From: Trachythela sp. YZ-2020
Lineage: Eukaryota; Cnidaria; Anthozoa; Malacalcyonacea; Clavulariidae
Assembly (NCBI GenBank): GCA_016169945.1
Contig: JADLSH010000333.1
Location: 992,001-1,056,000, forward strand
Length of the DNA: 64,000 bases
Direction of reading: 5' to 3'
Below, piece after piece: positions 52,460-63,608 of the stretch. Made by a program: the position numbers and the translations under genes. Within the stretch, counting starts at the first letter, position 1, and the number at the start of each line of letters is the position of its first letter. The notes beneath the pieces were generated by a model. The model saw only the letters and a list, made by a program, of their open reading frames with translations, was not told where the DNA came from and did no database searches.

Positions 52460-53410
52460 TATAGCTTATAGCCACCAATTAACCTCACAGAGTACATATA
52501 TATATATAACAGTATGTTACTGTGTTCAGACAGTTCAGACATGAGTCGCTATTATGCTATATAAACTTCCACATACACTCACCTTGCAAAAGTCAACTCC
52601 TAAAGTCTCTTGAACGTCTCCACGAAAGAATTCCACAGTAAAAATACTCAATAGCAGCTTGTCACTTCGAAGTATAGATGTTTGCCTTGAAAAGTCAAAC
52701 TGAAAAAGCACGATGTGACCAAAAATTTATAATTTGCTAAAGAGCGAAGATCAGATTTCTCAATGCGAAATTTATATTCGCTAAGCCCACCAAATCGGAA
52801 GTAAACTTCATTACATGCGGCATGTGGGGCACCTCTAATGTTATTGTTGAATTTGCAGTTAGTGTTGTGTGCGTTTCTCTCATGCACGTTTACCGGACGT
52901 TCAGGCTTTGCTGTGCGCTCGCAATATTGTGCAATATATTTACAGGCACGGTGCATTACGAAAATTGCATGGCGGATAGGGAAAATGACAAAATTTGCGC
53001 GTCCTGGTGCGTTTATATTATTAATCGTGTTACCATGGCTACTGTGCTTCCTCTCCTTGAAACAAAATTCTTTTTTTATTCTTTCAAAATAAATTTCCCA
53101 AAATATTTGTTTCCTTCCACTCTTCTTTCCCAACTATTAGAGTAATGATCAAAATTTTAATGGCACATTTAAAATGAAGGAAATGAATTATGTCAAGTAA
53201 AACATTTCATTTGGCAATAGTCTTTGATTGCATTGTGAAGATGGGTGTGAGCCAAGGATCCAATTCTGTTTTCTAAGCCAAAAATGTGTTTTGAACGTAG
53301 GTATGACTCGCCTACAACCTTTGCACGGCAGGTTTTGTGATGAAAAATATTAGCAATAGTAATGTTTTGGAATGTAGTGTCTGGCAATGTTCAGCTGGTA
53401 GTAGATGGTT
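52460..53410. other. No recognised gene; overlapping unassigned open frames
   Basis: Open frames of 161 codons on the minus strand (52648-53133) and 107 codons on the plus strand (52822-53145) overlap. Neither has a domain I recognise. They are longer than most random frames in this AT-rich stretch but have no splice-site or motif support. Confidence 0.35.
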
Positions 53411-53412
53411 TA

Positions 53413-53880
53413 AATGGCTATATAAAACAACTATATAAATATCAGGAAATAACCCCAACTTGCTTCTTGATATGGTATAAGAATACTATAGACAATTATG
53501 AGATCGAGTGACGAAAAATCTGTGCCAATTTTACAACTAGTAGAAGGATTAAACGAAATTAGCTGAAATTTTAGTATGAAGTTACAAATGGTTATATAAA
53601 ATAACTGTATAAATATCAGGAAAAAATATGAAGTAGTTCCTGCATGTAAACCCAGACCAGCTTCTTGATATGGTATATAAGAATACTAGACTATTATGAA
53701 ATCGAGTGATGGAAAATCTGTGCCAATTTTACAAGTAGTAGAAGGATTAAACGAAATTAGCTGAAATTTTAGTATGAAGTTACAAATGGTAATATAAAAC
53801 GACTCCATAAATATCAGGAAAAAATACGAAGTTGTTCCATGTAAACCCCAGACTCGCTTCTTGATAGCCACCATTAGACT
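53413..53880. repeat. Tandem repeat, period about 175-200 bp, about 2.5 copies
   Basis: Units starting at about 53413, 53588 and 53786 share ATATAAA...ATAAATATCAGGAAA and the block AGAAGGATTAAACGAAATTA. A diverged remnant (CTTCTTGATGGGATTAAAGA) is at about 54611. Confidence 0.85.
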
Positions 53881-54199
53881 ATTTTTCGAGTGTCTGAATG
53901 GGGGTTCTGCATGTCAGTTGTCAGCAAAAATTTTGGTCTTTTGTCGGTTGCCAGTTAAATAATTGGCTTGTTAGTTAAATGTTGGTTAATAATTAACTGG
54001 CCATATTCTGTAAGGATATGCATGGTTGCAATTGACATGGCTACAAAAGCCGTGGAAGGATCTCAAAAGTAGGAGGCATGCACAAAAAGGGAAACCTATC
54101 AGTGGTATATCCGGTGTCATGGGGGCAAGGGTCAAAATAATCTTGATGGTAGAATGTAAAGACACATGCATTGTTGGTGGCTCCAGACTGGATTTCCTT

Positions 54200-55100
54200 T
54201 GGAAAAAATAATTTCTAAGGTCTCTGCAACACCATTTCCGGCATTCTGAAGCAAATTTTTTACCTTAACCTAAACAGTTACAAGCACATGGATTTTGCCC
54301 ATTGAGGTCAACCTCATACCCAGGGCTTTTGCGCTTATACCGCAGTGCCCCCTAGACTAAATTGTTAGGGGGTCCGAGAAATTTTGAAATCTAGAGTTTC
54401 TAAAATGCCATTTCCTGCACTTTAGGAAAATAATTTACAGAATTCTAAAACTCAGAATTAGGCAGGTTTGCTGCGATCAAAGTGAGAAAATTAACCAGAA
54501 TCCCACCTGTTGCTACCTCGATTTGTCAGTTAGTTTTATTTGTTAGTAGTCAGTTAAAATCCTTATTTGTCAGTAGTCAGTTTTTAAGGCCTTTTGTCAG
54601 TTGTCAAACCTCCTTCTTGATGGGATTAAAGAATATTGGACTATTACAAGGGTGACAAGAAATCCGCCCCAATTATGAAATCCGCCCTATGTGACGATAG
54701 CAGTAGATGACGGTAGATGGCAGTAGATGACGGTGGATGGCAGGATATGACAGTAAGTTACGAGAGATAAGATTTTGTTAGATGATGGTAGATTTCGGTA
54801 GATGGCGGCAGCAGAGATGTACATGCAGGACAATAAATGTGTATTCCTGGTTATACCGTTACGTTACGGTCATATTAAGAGCATTAGGGTTAGGAATAGG
54901 ATTGTGAACGGCTATCAACCACTGACCTATACTTTAGGATAGGTCAGAATAGGTCAGTGCCTCTCTCCTCCACAGAGGCTTTCGAGGGTCAGTGCTATCA
55001 ACCCTTGAAAATCTTGGTGATACATGGAAACACAACTTTTATCAACTTTCATACAGGATTAAATTTCATACAGGATTAGGAAGAGAATCTTCATTTTAAT
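54200..55100. other. No gene; short minisatellite
   Basis: A 10-14 bp degenerate repeat (GATGACGGTAGATGGCAGTA) occupies about 54700-54800. Nothing else recognised. Confidence 0.6.
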
Positions 55101-55116
55101 ACGTTTTTTAATTTAA

Positions 55117-55850
55117 TCAACCGAAATGATGCCAAATGAAAAAGAATAATAGCAAATCTTGGCGAGTTCTTCGTATTGTTGTTCCCTTTTCTGATTCGAC
55201 TATGAACGATCTAGGAGTGTTTGCCTTCTGAAGGACCTTCGCTTTCAGTGGCCATGTCCCTTTTTCTTTGTCCCGAATTCGAACGGTAGATTCCAGAGGA
55301 ACATCTGATAACTGCTTAGTGGATCGATGATAGTATTGTTTTCTCTTCTTTTGATATGCAGGTTTGAGCTTTACAGGTAGTTCCTCATTTCTATCGTCTT
55401 TCTTGGTAATCATTTTCCTGAGATCTGGTAAAGGTGTTCTAATACAACGTCTCATAAGTTTTTCAGCTGGTGATCCCGTGTCATTTGTACTCGGTGTCGC
55501 TCGATGGGCTAGCAGTGCTAGATAAGAATCATCATTCATGCAGTCAGTTTTCTTAAAAATTTTCTTGACGATCTTAACTGCGCTCTCAGCCATGCCGTTT
55601 GATCTAGGATATTCAGGGCTTGATGTTACATGTTCAAACTCCCATTTCGCTGCAAATTGCCTAAACTTGATATACTATTTTCGAAAATATGACTATTTTC
55701 GGAATACCGTGCCGAGCAAAAATCGAATTTAACATGGGATATTATTGTAGAGCTCCGAGTGTTATTCAACGGACAAACTTCAGGGTAATTCGAGAAGTAA
55801 TCAACAATGACTAAGTAATCTTTATATTTGTACGTAACTAGATCCATACC
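55117..55850 (-). pseudogene. Gypsy integrase, core and C-terminus, broken
   Basis: The core starts with MDLVTYKYKDYLVIVDYFSNYPEVCPL (55847 downwards). The frame then shifts repeatedly through the second Asp region. From 55593 it is open again, MAESAVKIVKKIFKK...LLAHRATPSTNDTGSPAEKLMRR...KGTWPLKAKVLQK...TIRRTRQDLL, the C-terminal part with a GPY/F-like module. The NGMAESAVK Glu region is present. It belongs with the RT and RNase H immediately upstream on the same strand. Confidence 0.8.
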
Positions 55851-56699
55851 TACTTTATACCATGGTTCGACAGTAACTTCATGTGGTTCAAGAGGTTGTT
55901 TCTTTTGAGATTACCAATACTTGATGCATGCAGGACATTGCGACACCATCTCAGAAATTTCAGCATTGATCCCTGGCCAAAATACATTCGATTCCCATAT
56001 GCCCTTGGTGAAGTTTTTCTTTTATTTCTTTCCGCATGGTTGATGGTATAATAACGCGTTCTCCTTTAAAAATTAGCCCATCTACGACCGATAACTCTGT
56101 TCGATATTGATAATACAGCATTACATCTTTTGGCAAAATGTTTTTGTTTTCGGGCCATCCATTTAATATAACCTTTTGCAGGTTTGAAGGGTGGAATCGT
56201 TCGCAGTGGAAAACTGGATCTTCAATTTGTCTTGTGTTATTGGTATGTGTGACAACAACATGTGTACTTGATAATCAAAGACGGACGGTGTGTCTGGAGC
56301 GGAAGAAGGCGAGAAGGCTCTCGATAATGTATCAGCTACTGGAATAGTAGTACCAGGTGTAAAGACTAATTCAAAGTCATACTTTTGTAAACGGAGCAGC
56401 ATACGTTGTAAACATGGAGGTGCTTTATCAATGTTCCGTTTCAGAATTGTTTGTAAGGGCTTGTGATCAGATTCAACAAGAAACGACTGACCATAAATAC
56501 ACTGATTAAAGTGTTCAGTTCCAAATACTACTGCTAAAGTCTCTTTTTCAATTTGACTGTAATTTTGCTCCGATTTAGTCAATGCACGACTAGCAATAAG
56601 CCACAGGACACCATATCTCATCATGTGCTTGGAGGAGTACTGCACCCAGACCTGATTTATTTGCATCGACAGAAACTTTAATGGGTAGCTTTGGGTCAA
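55851..56699 (-). pseudogene. Gypsy RNase H and integrase zinc finger, broken
   Basis: RNase H-like sequence SRALTKSEQNYSQIEKETLAVVFGTEHFNQCIYG...VESDHKPLQTI...RLQKYDFELVFTPG...VADTLSRA is open from about 56610 to 56163. Past that stop, further frames carry the remains of the integrase HHCC finger (VFWPGINAEISEMVSQCPAC near 55930-55985). Confidence 0.75.
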
Positions 56700-58175
56700 A
56701 ATACTTCAACACTGGACTCTGAGAAACTAATTGTTGTAAAGCTCTAAATTGGTTTGTATGTTTATCAGTCCAGTTCCAGCTCTCTTTCGTTTCCAATAAC
56801 TTTCTCAATTCTGAAGTATTACTTGAAAGATTGGGGATGAACTTTCCTAGATACGCAATCATACCAAGAAATCTGTGTACTTCGGCAACTGTTTGAGGGA
56901 TGGGCATGTTGCGAATTGCTTCTGCCTTAGATGGATCGATACAAAGTCCTTTGTCCGAGAATATATGACCAACATATTTAATTTCACGAATGCCAAATTC
57001 ACATTTCTTCTTGTTAAGTTTTAGCCCAGAGACTCCGATTCTTTCCAGTACTTTGCTCAAATTATAATCATGATTATCTTGATCAGTTCCCCAAACAATA
57101 ATGTCATCTTGAATATGCGCAACTCCATCAAGTTCATCCAGTATCTCTGAAATACGTTTACTGAACACTTCGCTGGCACAATGGACAACAAAGGGAAGCC
57201 TTTTAAATTTAAAACGACCAAATGGTGTATTAAAAGCTAACAGATCAGAGGATGCTTCATATACCTTTACCTGCCAATAACCTGCACTTGCATCAAGCTT
57301 ACTGAAGACTGTAGCACCAGACATTTGAGACATTATTTCCTCTGCTGTAGGCATTTGTGAGAACTCGCCTTTAACAGCACGATTCAGACCTTTAGGATCT
57401 AAGCATATTCGAAACCGTTGGATTTTTCTACAATCACTATACTGTTTTCCCAATCAGTGGGTTTATCCACTTTCTCAATAACTCCAAGAGACATCATTCT
57501 GTTTAATTCAGTTTTTAGCTTGTCTTTCAATGCAAATGGGACCCTTCTGGGAGGATGTACAACTGGTCTAATGGTTGGATCGGTACTTATATGATATTCA
57601 CCTGGTAAACACCCAAGCTTGCCAAATACATCCTCATAGGTATCAAATAAGTGTGAATAATTGTCATCAGTTACAGTAAACACATGTTTGATTAAATTGA
57701 GCTTCTCACATGTTCCAAGACCAATTATGGCAGGTGAATTAGTTGGCACAACAAAGAACTGGACTGGGTAAGCTTTATTGGCTTCATTTGCAAGAAAGGT
57801 GACACATTTACCTTTGACTGTAATATTTCCCCCATCATATGCATCACAAGTTTCTAGGGTTGCATACCACTTATCTGCATCGCCAGAGTTATCATCAACT
57901 ATATTGATGAAGAATTCTTCATCATCTATATTATTGTCAGTGGTTCGTTTGGTAGAGCTTTGTGAAACCTGTTCAGTCACATGATCTTCTCCTTGACTAG
58001 TTTCAATATTTTGTTTACTATTGTTACCCACAACATGAACACCAGATAAGTTCACTTCCGACTTGTCATCATCAGAGCTTGACGATTCTCTCTGATCTTG
58101 GTTGAATCGTTCCAAACTTCGCACCGCTTTGGATTGACAAACTGCAGCAAAATTATTGCTGTGTGTCCTCAGGGG
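56590..58175 (-). pseudogene. Gypsy protease remnant and reverse transcriptase
   Basis: From the junction at about 58175 the frame reads NFAAVCQSKAVRSLERFNQ (end of a gag zinc knuckle), an acidic linker, a region where the protease DTGA motif has been lost, then LPGEYHISTDPTIRPVVHPPRRVPFALKDKLKTEL...LGVIEKVDKPTDW. A frameshift near 57430 leads to ICLDPKGLNRAVK...VFSKLDASAGYWQVKV..., FNTPFGRFKFKRLPF, HIQDDIIVWG (catalytic Asp pair), then AEVHRFLGMIAYLGKFIPNL. It is a Ty3/Gypsy-type RT. Confidence 0.85.
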
Positions 58176-58203
58176 GGGTATGTAAGTACATATCGTAACA
58201 GTA

Positions 58204-58976
58204 ATGGCAAAACTTGAAGCCCATTGTATTGGAGAAGTTAACGAGACATTCAAGCGATATGTGTTTAACAAGCGAGACAAACTACAAGACGAATCAATCG
58301 ATAGCTACGTTGCTGAGCTAAAGACATTGGCGAAGACATGTAACTTTTGCAACTGTTTACGAGATAGCCTCATACGGGATCATGTAGTTCTCGGGATTAA
58401 ACAGGAACAAACAACGAAAAAGCTGCTTAGAATGCAAGATTTTACTCTGAATAAATGCATTGATACGTGTCGAAGTGAAGAGATTACTGAAATGCAAATG
58501 AAGTCATCTAATGACTATGCTAATAAGATCAAGACACAAAGAAGGCGGCAGTACAAAGAATCAGAATCGGACAGTTCAGAGGACGATGAAGGGAAAACGA
58601 AGTCAGTTAAGAAGAAAATATCGTGTAAATTTTGCGGTTTTGAGCATTTGCCAGATAAGCAAAAATTGTCCAGCCTGGGGAAAAACCTGCAACAAGTGCA
58701 AAAGAAAGAATCATTTTGCCAAGAGATGTCGAAAGTCCTCCATATATTGTATGGGAAGTGTGGAGGAAGAAATTAGCGTCGTGAGAATTCAAGCTATGAA
58801 AGAGAAAGCTATATTTGCGAAGATGTTGGTTAATGACGTTCATGTCAATTTCCAAGTTGACTGTGGCGCCAGGGCGAACATACTTCCATACAAGTATGTG
58901 GAAAAGGATAGATACTGATAGTGATAGAACACTAGTCATGTGGAACGGTACCAAAGTGATTCTCGCAACGGACTGA
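58204..58976 (+). pseudogene. Gypsy gag and protease start, opposite orientation
   Basis: Frame MAKLEAHCIGEVNETFKRYVFNKRDKLQDESIDSYVAELK...LRDSLIRDHVVLGI is a Ty3/Gypsy Gag capsid region. After a frameshift near 58650 come zinc-knuckle remains (CPAWGKTCNKCKRKNHFAKRC) and VNFQVDCGARANILPYKYV, a protease-like D-x-GA site, then a stop at 58916-58918. It has no RT of its own downstream and differs in layout from the neighbouring minus-strand copy. Confidence 0.75.
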
Positions 58977-58984
58977 TGTGAAAA

Positions 58985-59232
58985 GAGTCGGTCAACGCTC
59001 TGCCGAAAGTCGTGGGTTTTCTCCGGGCACTCTGGTTTCCTCCCACAGCGAAAGTTGACAGGGTGGGTTAGGATAAACACGGTTAAGAAAGTAATATCAC
59101 AATCGTTGTAAAGATAAAATAGTCTAGGCTAAGTATGTAATTATAAGTAAGCGTAACACTTGATGTAAAGCGCATTTGATCATATTCACATGTAAATTTG
59201 CGCTATAGAAATGTTAATCGTTAATCGTTAAA
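58985..59232 (+). mobile_element. SINE-like short repeat
   Basis: Contains TCTCCGGGCACTCTGGTTTC and CCTCCCACAG, then TGTAAAGCGCATTTGA and TTGCGCTATAGAAATG, ending in (TTAATCG)n at 59214-59229. These words are typical of dispersed SINE or LINE tails in fish and marine invertebrates. No tRNA-like head with A and B boxes was recognised. Confidence 0.45.
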
Positions 59233-59249
59233 AGACATGAATTTAATAT

Positions 59250-59490
59250 TATTACATGCTGCATTTGTGGGGACATGAATTGAATATGATTACACACTGC
59301 ACTTGCGGGGACATGATTATGATTACACACTGCACTTGTGGGAACATGATTATGATTACACACTGCACTTGTGGGGACATGGATTGAATATGATTACACA
59401 CTGCACTTGCGGGGACATGATTATGATTACACACTGCACTTGTGGGGACATGGATTGAATATGATCACACACTGCACTTGTGGGGACAAG
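59250..59490. repeat. Minisatellite with TGTGGGGACATG units
   Basis: Alternating units of about 36 and 42 bp: ATGATTACACACTGCACTTG followed by TGGGGACATG, with or without GATTGAAT. Six or seven units are present. Confidence 0.9.
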
Positions 59491-59499
59491 TTTTACTTC

Positions 59500-60754
59500 A
59501 ACCTGTTTCCCAGGGTTTCACCTCCTCCACGCCCCCCAACAGCTGCTCTGCCAAAACCCAGTTACTGTCTGGTCATGTGACATCCCAGATTTTGGGATGT
59601 AAATTAATTTGTCGTTAGTGTGTGTACATTGGGCAGAGTTTATATGAGTAGTGTATATGAATTAATTTGTACAATTTACTTTTCTTTACTCATATTGTTT
59701 TCGATTCTTTTTCGTTTATTATTGTCGTTTATTATCAGTTTGTGAAAATAATTAAAGCTTTATGTGTGAAATTTTTACAGCCATATAATATTTATAGTTA
59801 AATTTTTACAGTGATATACACAAAATTGATACACTCGTTGGCTTGTTTGTTCGATCTAAAAATATGTGATCGTATTGTATTAAATATATTGAAACTGTGT
59901 ATAAATCAGTGGTATATAAATTTAAGCGTTCTCCTTACAGTGGAATCGAACAATTAGTTGGTAAACAGCTACAGCAAGATGATTCCGTGCCGTATGACCG
60001 CATTTTCTATCTTTATGTGTAGTCTGTAGACTATAATATGCGAGAAAGCTTATTGTTTTAATAATAATTCCAAGGATATAAAACTAAATGGTTATATATT
60101 AGACTAAAAGCGTCCTTTAGAGGGATCTATGAAATGATAGTGGTTGGTTTACAATGTCAATTGCTGTAGCAGATATTAATATCCTCGTTTGAAGGATTTA
60201 ATTTGAAACTTGTAATTGTATTGTTTACAAATATTAGGCTCTGCTGCCCGACATCTCCATTCGGTTAAAAGCTAGCAGTATTCGACTTTGTACAAATATA
60301 TATTTAGAACTCTAATTTTATTCGGTTAACAAATAATCTAAGTCAGACTTGTCAGGAAAATCGTCAGTAAATTGAATTTTAATATAAATTGTTAAACAAT
60401 AAGAGAAATTTTATAATTAGATGAACAGTTTCATTACCATATATGGGATAATTGTTTTGTTCATTAACGCGACGTCAACAGACTGGATCGCTTTCCCCTA
60501 CTGAGTATAGCAGACAACTTTGACTTGTGTGACCAGACAGTACCAGGGTCTCTCCGCAGCAGGGAGGTGTGCGAAGGTGAGACCCTGGGAAACAGCTTGG
60601 TTTTACTTTGGAAATTCATGTTCAATTGTGGATGGGTTTGTAGAATTCCCATGGGTCAGTTATTGCACATGTACCATTAAAATACTTCTCCTATGTGAAG
60701 ATTAACTACTTATTAACCCAAAGTGAGGTTTTACAGTAAAATATTATTTACTAT
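59500..60754. other. No gene; inverted 80-bp repeat pair
   Basis: 59505-59585 and 60525-60602 are inverted copies (CCTGTTTCCCAGGGTTTCAC versus GTGAGACCCTGGGAAACAG; both with GACCAGACAGTA). They may bound a degraded element of about 1.1 kb. Nothing coding was recognised between them. Confidence 0.5.
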
Positions 60755-60940
60755 CAACCTTTGTTGTGCACATTGTTCTTGACATCACGCAAGTGCTCAG
60801 CAAACCTATTGCCTAAACGTCTTCCAGTCTCTCTGATGTAGAGCAAGCCACATTTGCTGCAAGAGATGCAGTAAACGAGGTTGGAGGAGATGCACGTGAA
60901 ACTGTGCTTGATAACAAACTGAGATTTTGAATCAATTGGT
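60755..60940 (-). pseudogene. Penelope-like GIY-YIG endonuclease fragment
   Basis: On the minus strand: FVIKHSFTCISSNLVYCISCSKCGLLYIRETGRRLGNRFAEHLRDVKNN, then a stop. It matches the GIY-YIG region of the Penelope-like element at 43070-43190 but belongs to a different copy or family. The Gly of YIGETGR is Arg here. Confidence 0.7.
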
Positions 60941-61400
60941 TAATTATATGGTTTGTAGGGTAGTATATGTGTGTAATATTTGTGGAGACATTGCATATGT
61001 GTAACACTCTTGGGGACATTTCATATGTGTAAATACAGTGTGCAAATACTCATGGCGACACTACAAATTGTGGAAAAAAGAGTAGTAGGATTGTCACATT
61101 GTTTAAGTTCGACATTCAGACTAAAAAAAAGTTGAAATAAATTACTATTGATTTTACACATACTTGTGGGGACAACTTTACACACGTACCAAATCTATTT
61201 GTGGGGACACATTCTAACGCTAATTCTTTCTTTTTAATACTCGACTTACGTACATAATGTTTCAAAATTAACTTATCAACAGCTTTTCAACTATTTCCGT
61301 GCCCTTAAACTTGCAGGGTCACCAAAAGTTGAGGTGTCCCCACAAGTCAGGTGTGTTCCGATTCTTGTCCCACAAGTGAGGAAGAACAAGAGCACACACA
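60941..61400. repeat. Scattered TGTGGGGACA motifs
   Basis: Isolated words close to the minisatellite unit (CTTGTGGGGAC, ATTTGTGGGGACA, GTCCCCACAAG) recur near 60985, 61006, 61165, 61200 and 61336 without tandem order. Confidence 0.5.
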
Positions 61401-62639
61401 CATGTGCACACATACATACAAACTCAGTTGAAAACATAACCTCCTGGCAAAGGTAATAACTTAAAAACGATGTCATATACAGGTGTATGTACCACAGAAT
61501 ACCAGTCTTATTTATTGATCTTACAAAATTTGGAGGAAACATACTATATACTTTATTTTTGTGAATATATATTAGTTTTATGTAATGTGATTTATATCTT
61601 GTAAATTACAAACTGCCACTGTAACCTCCGCTTATTGTATGTGCATTCTTTCTCCGAAGCTTAGTTTTCTGGGCATTTGACAAGCATTAAAGATACCACA
61701 GTTTTGGGATAATTTGGCTAGGAGTAACAATCCTCCTAGCCGATTTATTTAAGTAAACAAAACAATATTTATTAATACATATGTTTGAAAATAGTAATGT
61801 TTTGGATAACTTGGCTAGGAGTAACAATCCTCCTAGCCTATTCATTTAAGTAAAACAAATCAATATTTATTAATACATATATGTTTGAAAATACTAATGT
61901 TTCGTGCCAAGAAAAGGGTGGAGGTAAACATCGCCAATGATGAACCCCACCCCAAGGAGAATAAATGCATGTACTATTAGTTTATAATGATAAGACTGAC
62001 GAGTAGTGCCCGGCTGCTGCCCTTGCTAGCCGTTGTGCAATAGTGTCGAAAGTCCTACCACACTTGCTACAAAGGCAATGCACAATTTATATTAGTATAA
62101 TGTGTAAACGCAGCCGCCCTTGCAGGCTGCAACAAGTAATAAGTGCATGTTCCCTGAATCGATAAAATATAATTAATAATGAAAGGACACTGAACATATA
62201 TAAGGTCAGTGAGAAGGATATTGTATTGCTGTGCCAGCCAGAGTATAGTAATTGGATTGCCGCGTTTGTCCTTACTAAACAGGCAAATACAATTATACAA
62301 GTCAAGGGTCAAATGACAAGAAATCGAGATGGTTGCCCAACACACAAAAACTTAATGAATCTACATCACAGCCCTTGCAAGTAACATAGTTTTCTGGCTT
62401 TAACAAGAGAAATTATGTCTTGTGCAATTACGCTCAAATGCTAATTACGCTCAAATGAATAGGTTATAAAGTGTTAGATGCCCCAGACAAACAAAACTCT
62501 GAGGATAAACCCCCCCACGTGATTTATCCCCAGAAGACATAATCGTACCCAGCTTAAGGCGACAAAGTCGAAATACGCAAATATTTCAGAAATGCGTTTG
62601 ATTTCCAATGACCCAACGCCCGAATTTGCGCAATATTTG
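61401..62639. other. No gene; tandem duplication with hairpins
   Basis: A block of about 105 bp is duplicated at about 61700-61905. Each copy contains GGCTAGGAGTAACAATCCTCCTAGCC-type pairing (9-bp stem). No gene recognised in the rest. Confidence 0.6.
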
Positions 62640-63125
62640 TCAATTTTCCGGCAGCAGGTGAGAGGGAATGGGCGTTGGAGAACGATGCGTGTGTGCCGGC
62701 GCCAATTGTAGAAATGTTTGGATCTGAAATCGAGACAAACTGTCAGCTAATACATTGCTCAACAAAACACTAAAATCTACAAACTCCTCCTTCCAGATTT
62801 TTGTTTTAATTTTGTCCGGCACTCGCGCATGGTGTCTCGGACGTTGCCATAGGAGCAGCCAAATAGGTCGGTAGGAGCACCGCAAGCTGTTGTGTAACTG
62901 CAGCTGTTACAGACCAAACCAGTGTTGCGAGCAGATCACCCGGCAGAGAAGATGGACCTGCTGTTGGTGTTGACACGACAGGCGCTGCCGAGATTGTAGC
63001 GGCAGGAATGCTGGCTGTCCCACTAGACTCACCGCGGTTAGCACGTGAGCGTAAACCGTGTTGAGGTGCATTTGCTTGACGTTGTTCATTGGCCTGAGAA
63101 CCAGTGGCAGTGGAAGAAGCAACAC
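62640..63125 (-). pseudogene. Gag-like ORF of a second retroelement, frameshifted
   Basis: One frame reads SSTATGSQANEQRQANAPQH...TPTAGPSSLPGDLLATLVWSVTAAVTQQLAVLLPTY..., then stops. Another picks up at VPDKIKTKIWKEEFVDFSVLLSNVLADSLS. Together they resemble, from memory, the N-terminal ORF of cnidarian retroelements (low-complexity head, then KIWxxEFVDFxxLL). No start codon is certain. It lies downstream of the SGNH hydrolase on the same strand. Confidence 0.45.
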
Positions 63126-63608
63126 ACCTTTGTCAGCGAATGAGAGGCATTCTAGAAAACAAAACTTGAAAAGGCAGTATAATTATACTCAACATACATG
63201 TAAGATTACCAATTTTGCAGAGTGACGTACATTAGTTTTGAAACTTGAAGGATAAAAACGCATAAATTAAAAATATATATATAAATTCATAAATCTATTA
63301 GAATTAAGTAGACCTAGTAATAACATCGGCAGGATCAGCATGGCAGATCGTAAAAGATCGCCGCATCACTGATCCATTATCACCAACAAAAACGTTACAG
63401 GCATAATGTTAAAATAAAAACCACAAAAGTGGCAGAAACCTAAGAAACCCTGGCGTAAGATAAAATACGCTGGGGAAAACAAGTCTGTAACATGTAATAT
63501 GATCTAACCATATAAAAGAACCTAGTATATAATCATATATAACCCGATGTAGCTCCCCAGGAGAAATTCATTTGTAATAAACTTATATATACAACGTATG
63601 CTATAAAA
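63126..63608. other. Spacer between gag-like ORF and SGNH ORF
   Basis: AT-rich. A splice-acceptor-like TTTTCTAG (minus strand) sits near 63152. No gene seen. Confidence 0.4.

Noticed and set aside
52648..53145. Overlapping 161- and 107-codon open frames
   Set aside because: No domain, splice site or codon evidence separates them from chance; described only as unassigned sequence.
58985..59232. A tRNA gene or tRNA-derived SINE head
   Set aside because: I could not find A-box and B-box sequences or a cloverleaf; only the tail-like words are recognisable.
59252..59434. Repeat peptide (CNHNHVPASAV-like) on the minus strand
   Set aside because: Direct translation of the TGTGGGGACATG minisatellite; no independent evidence for coding.
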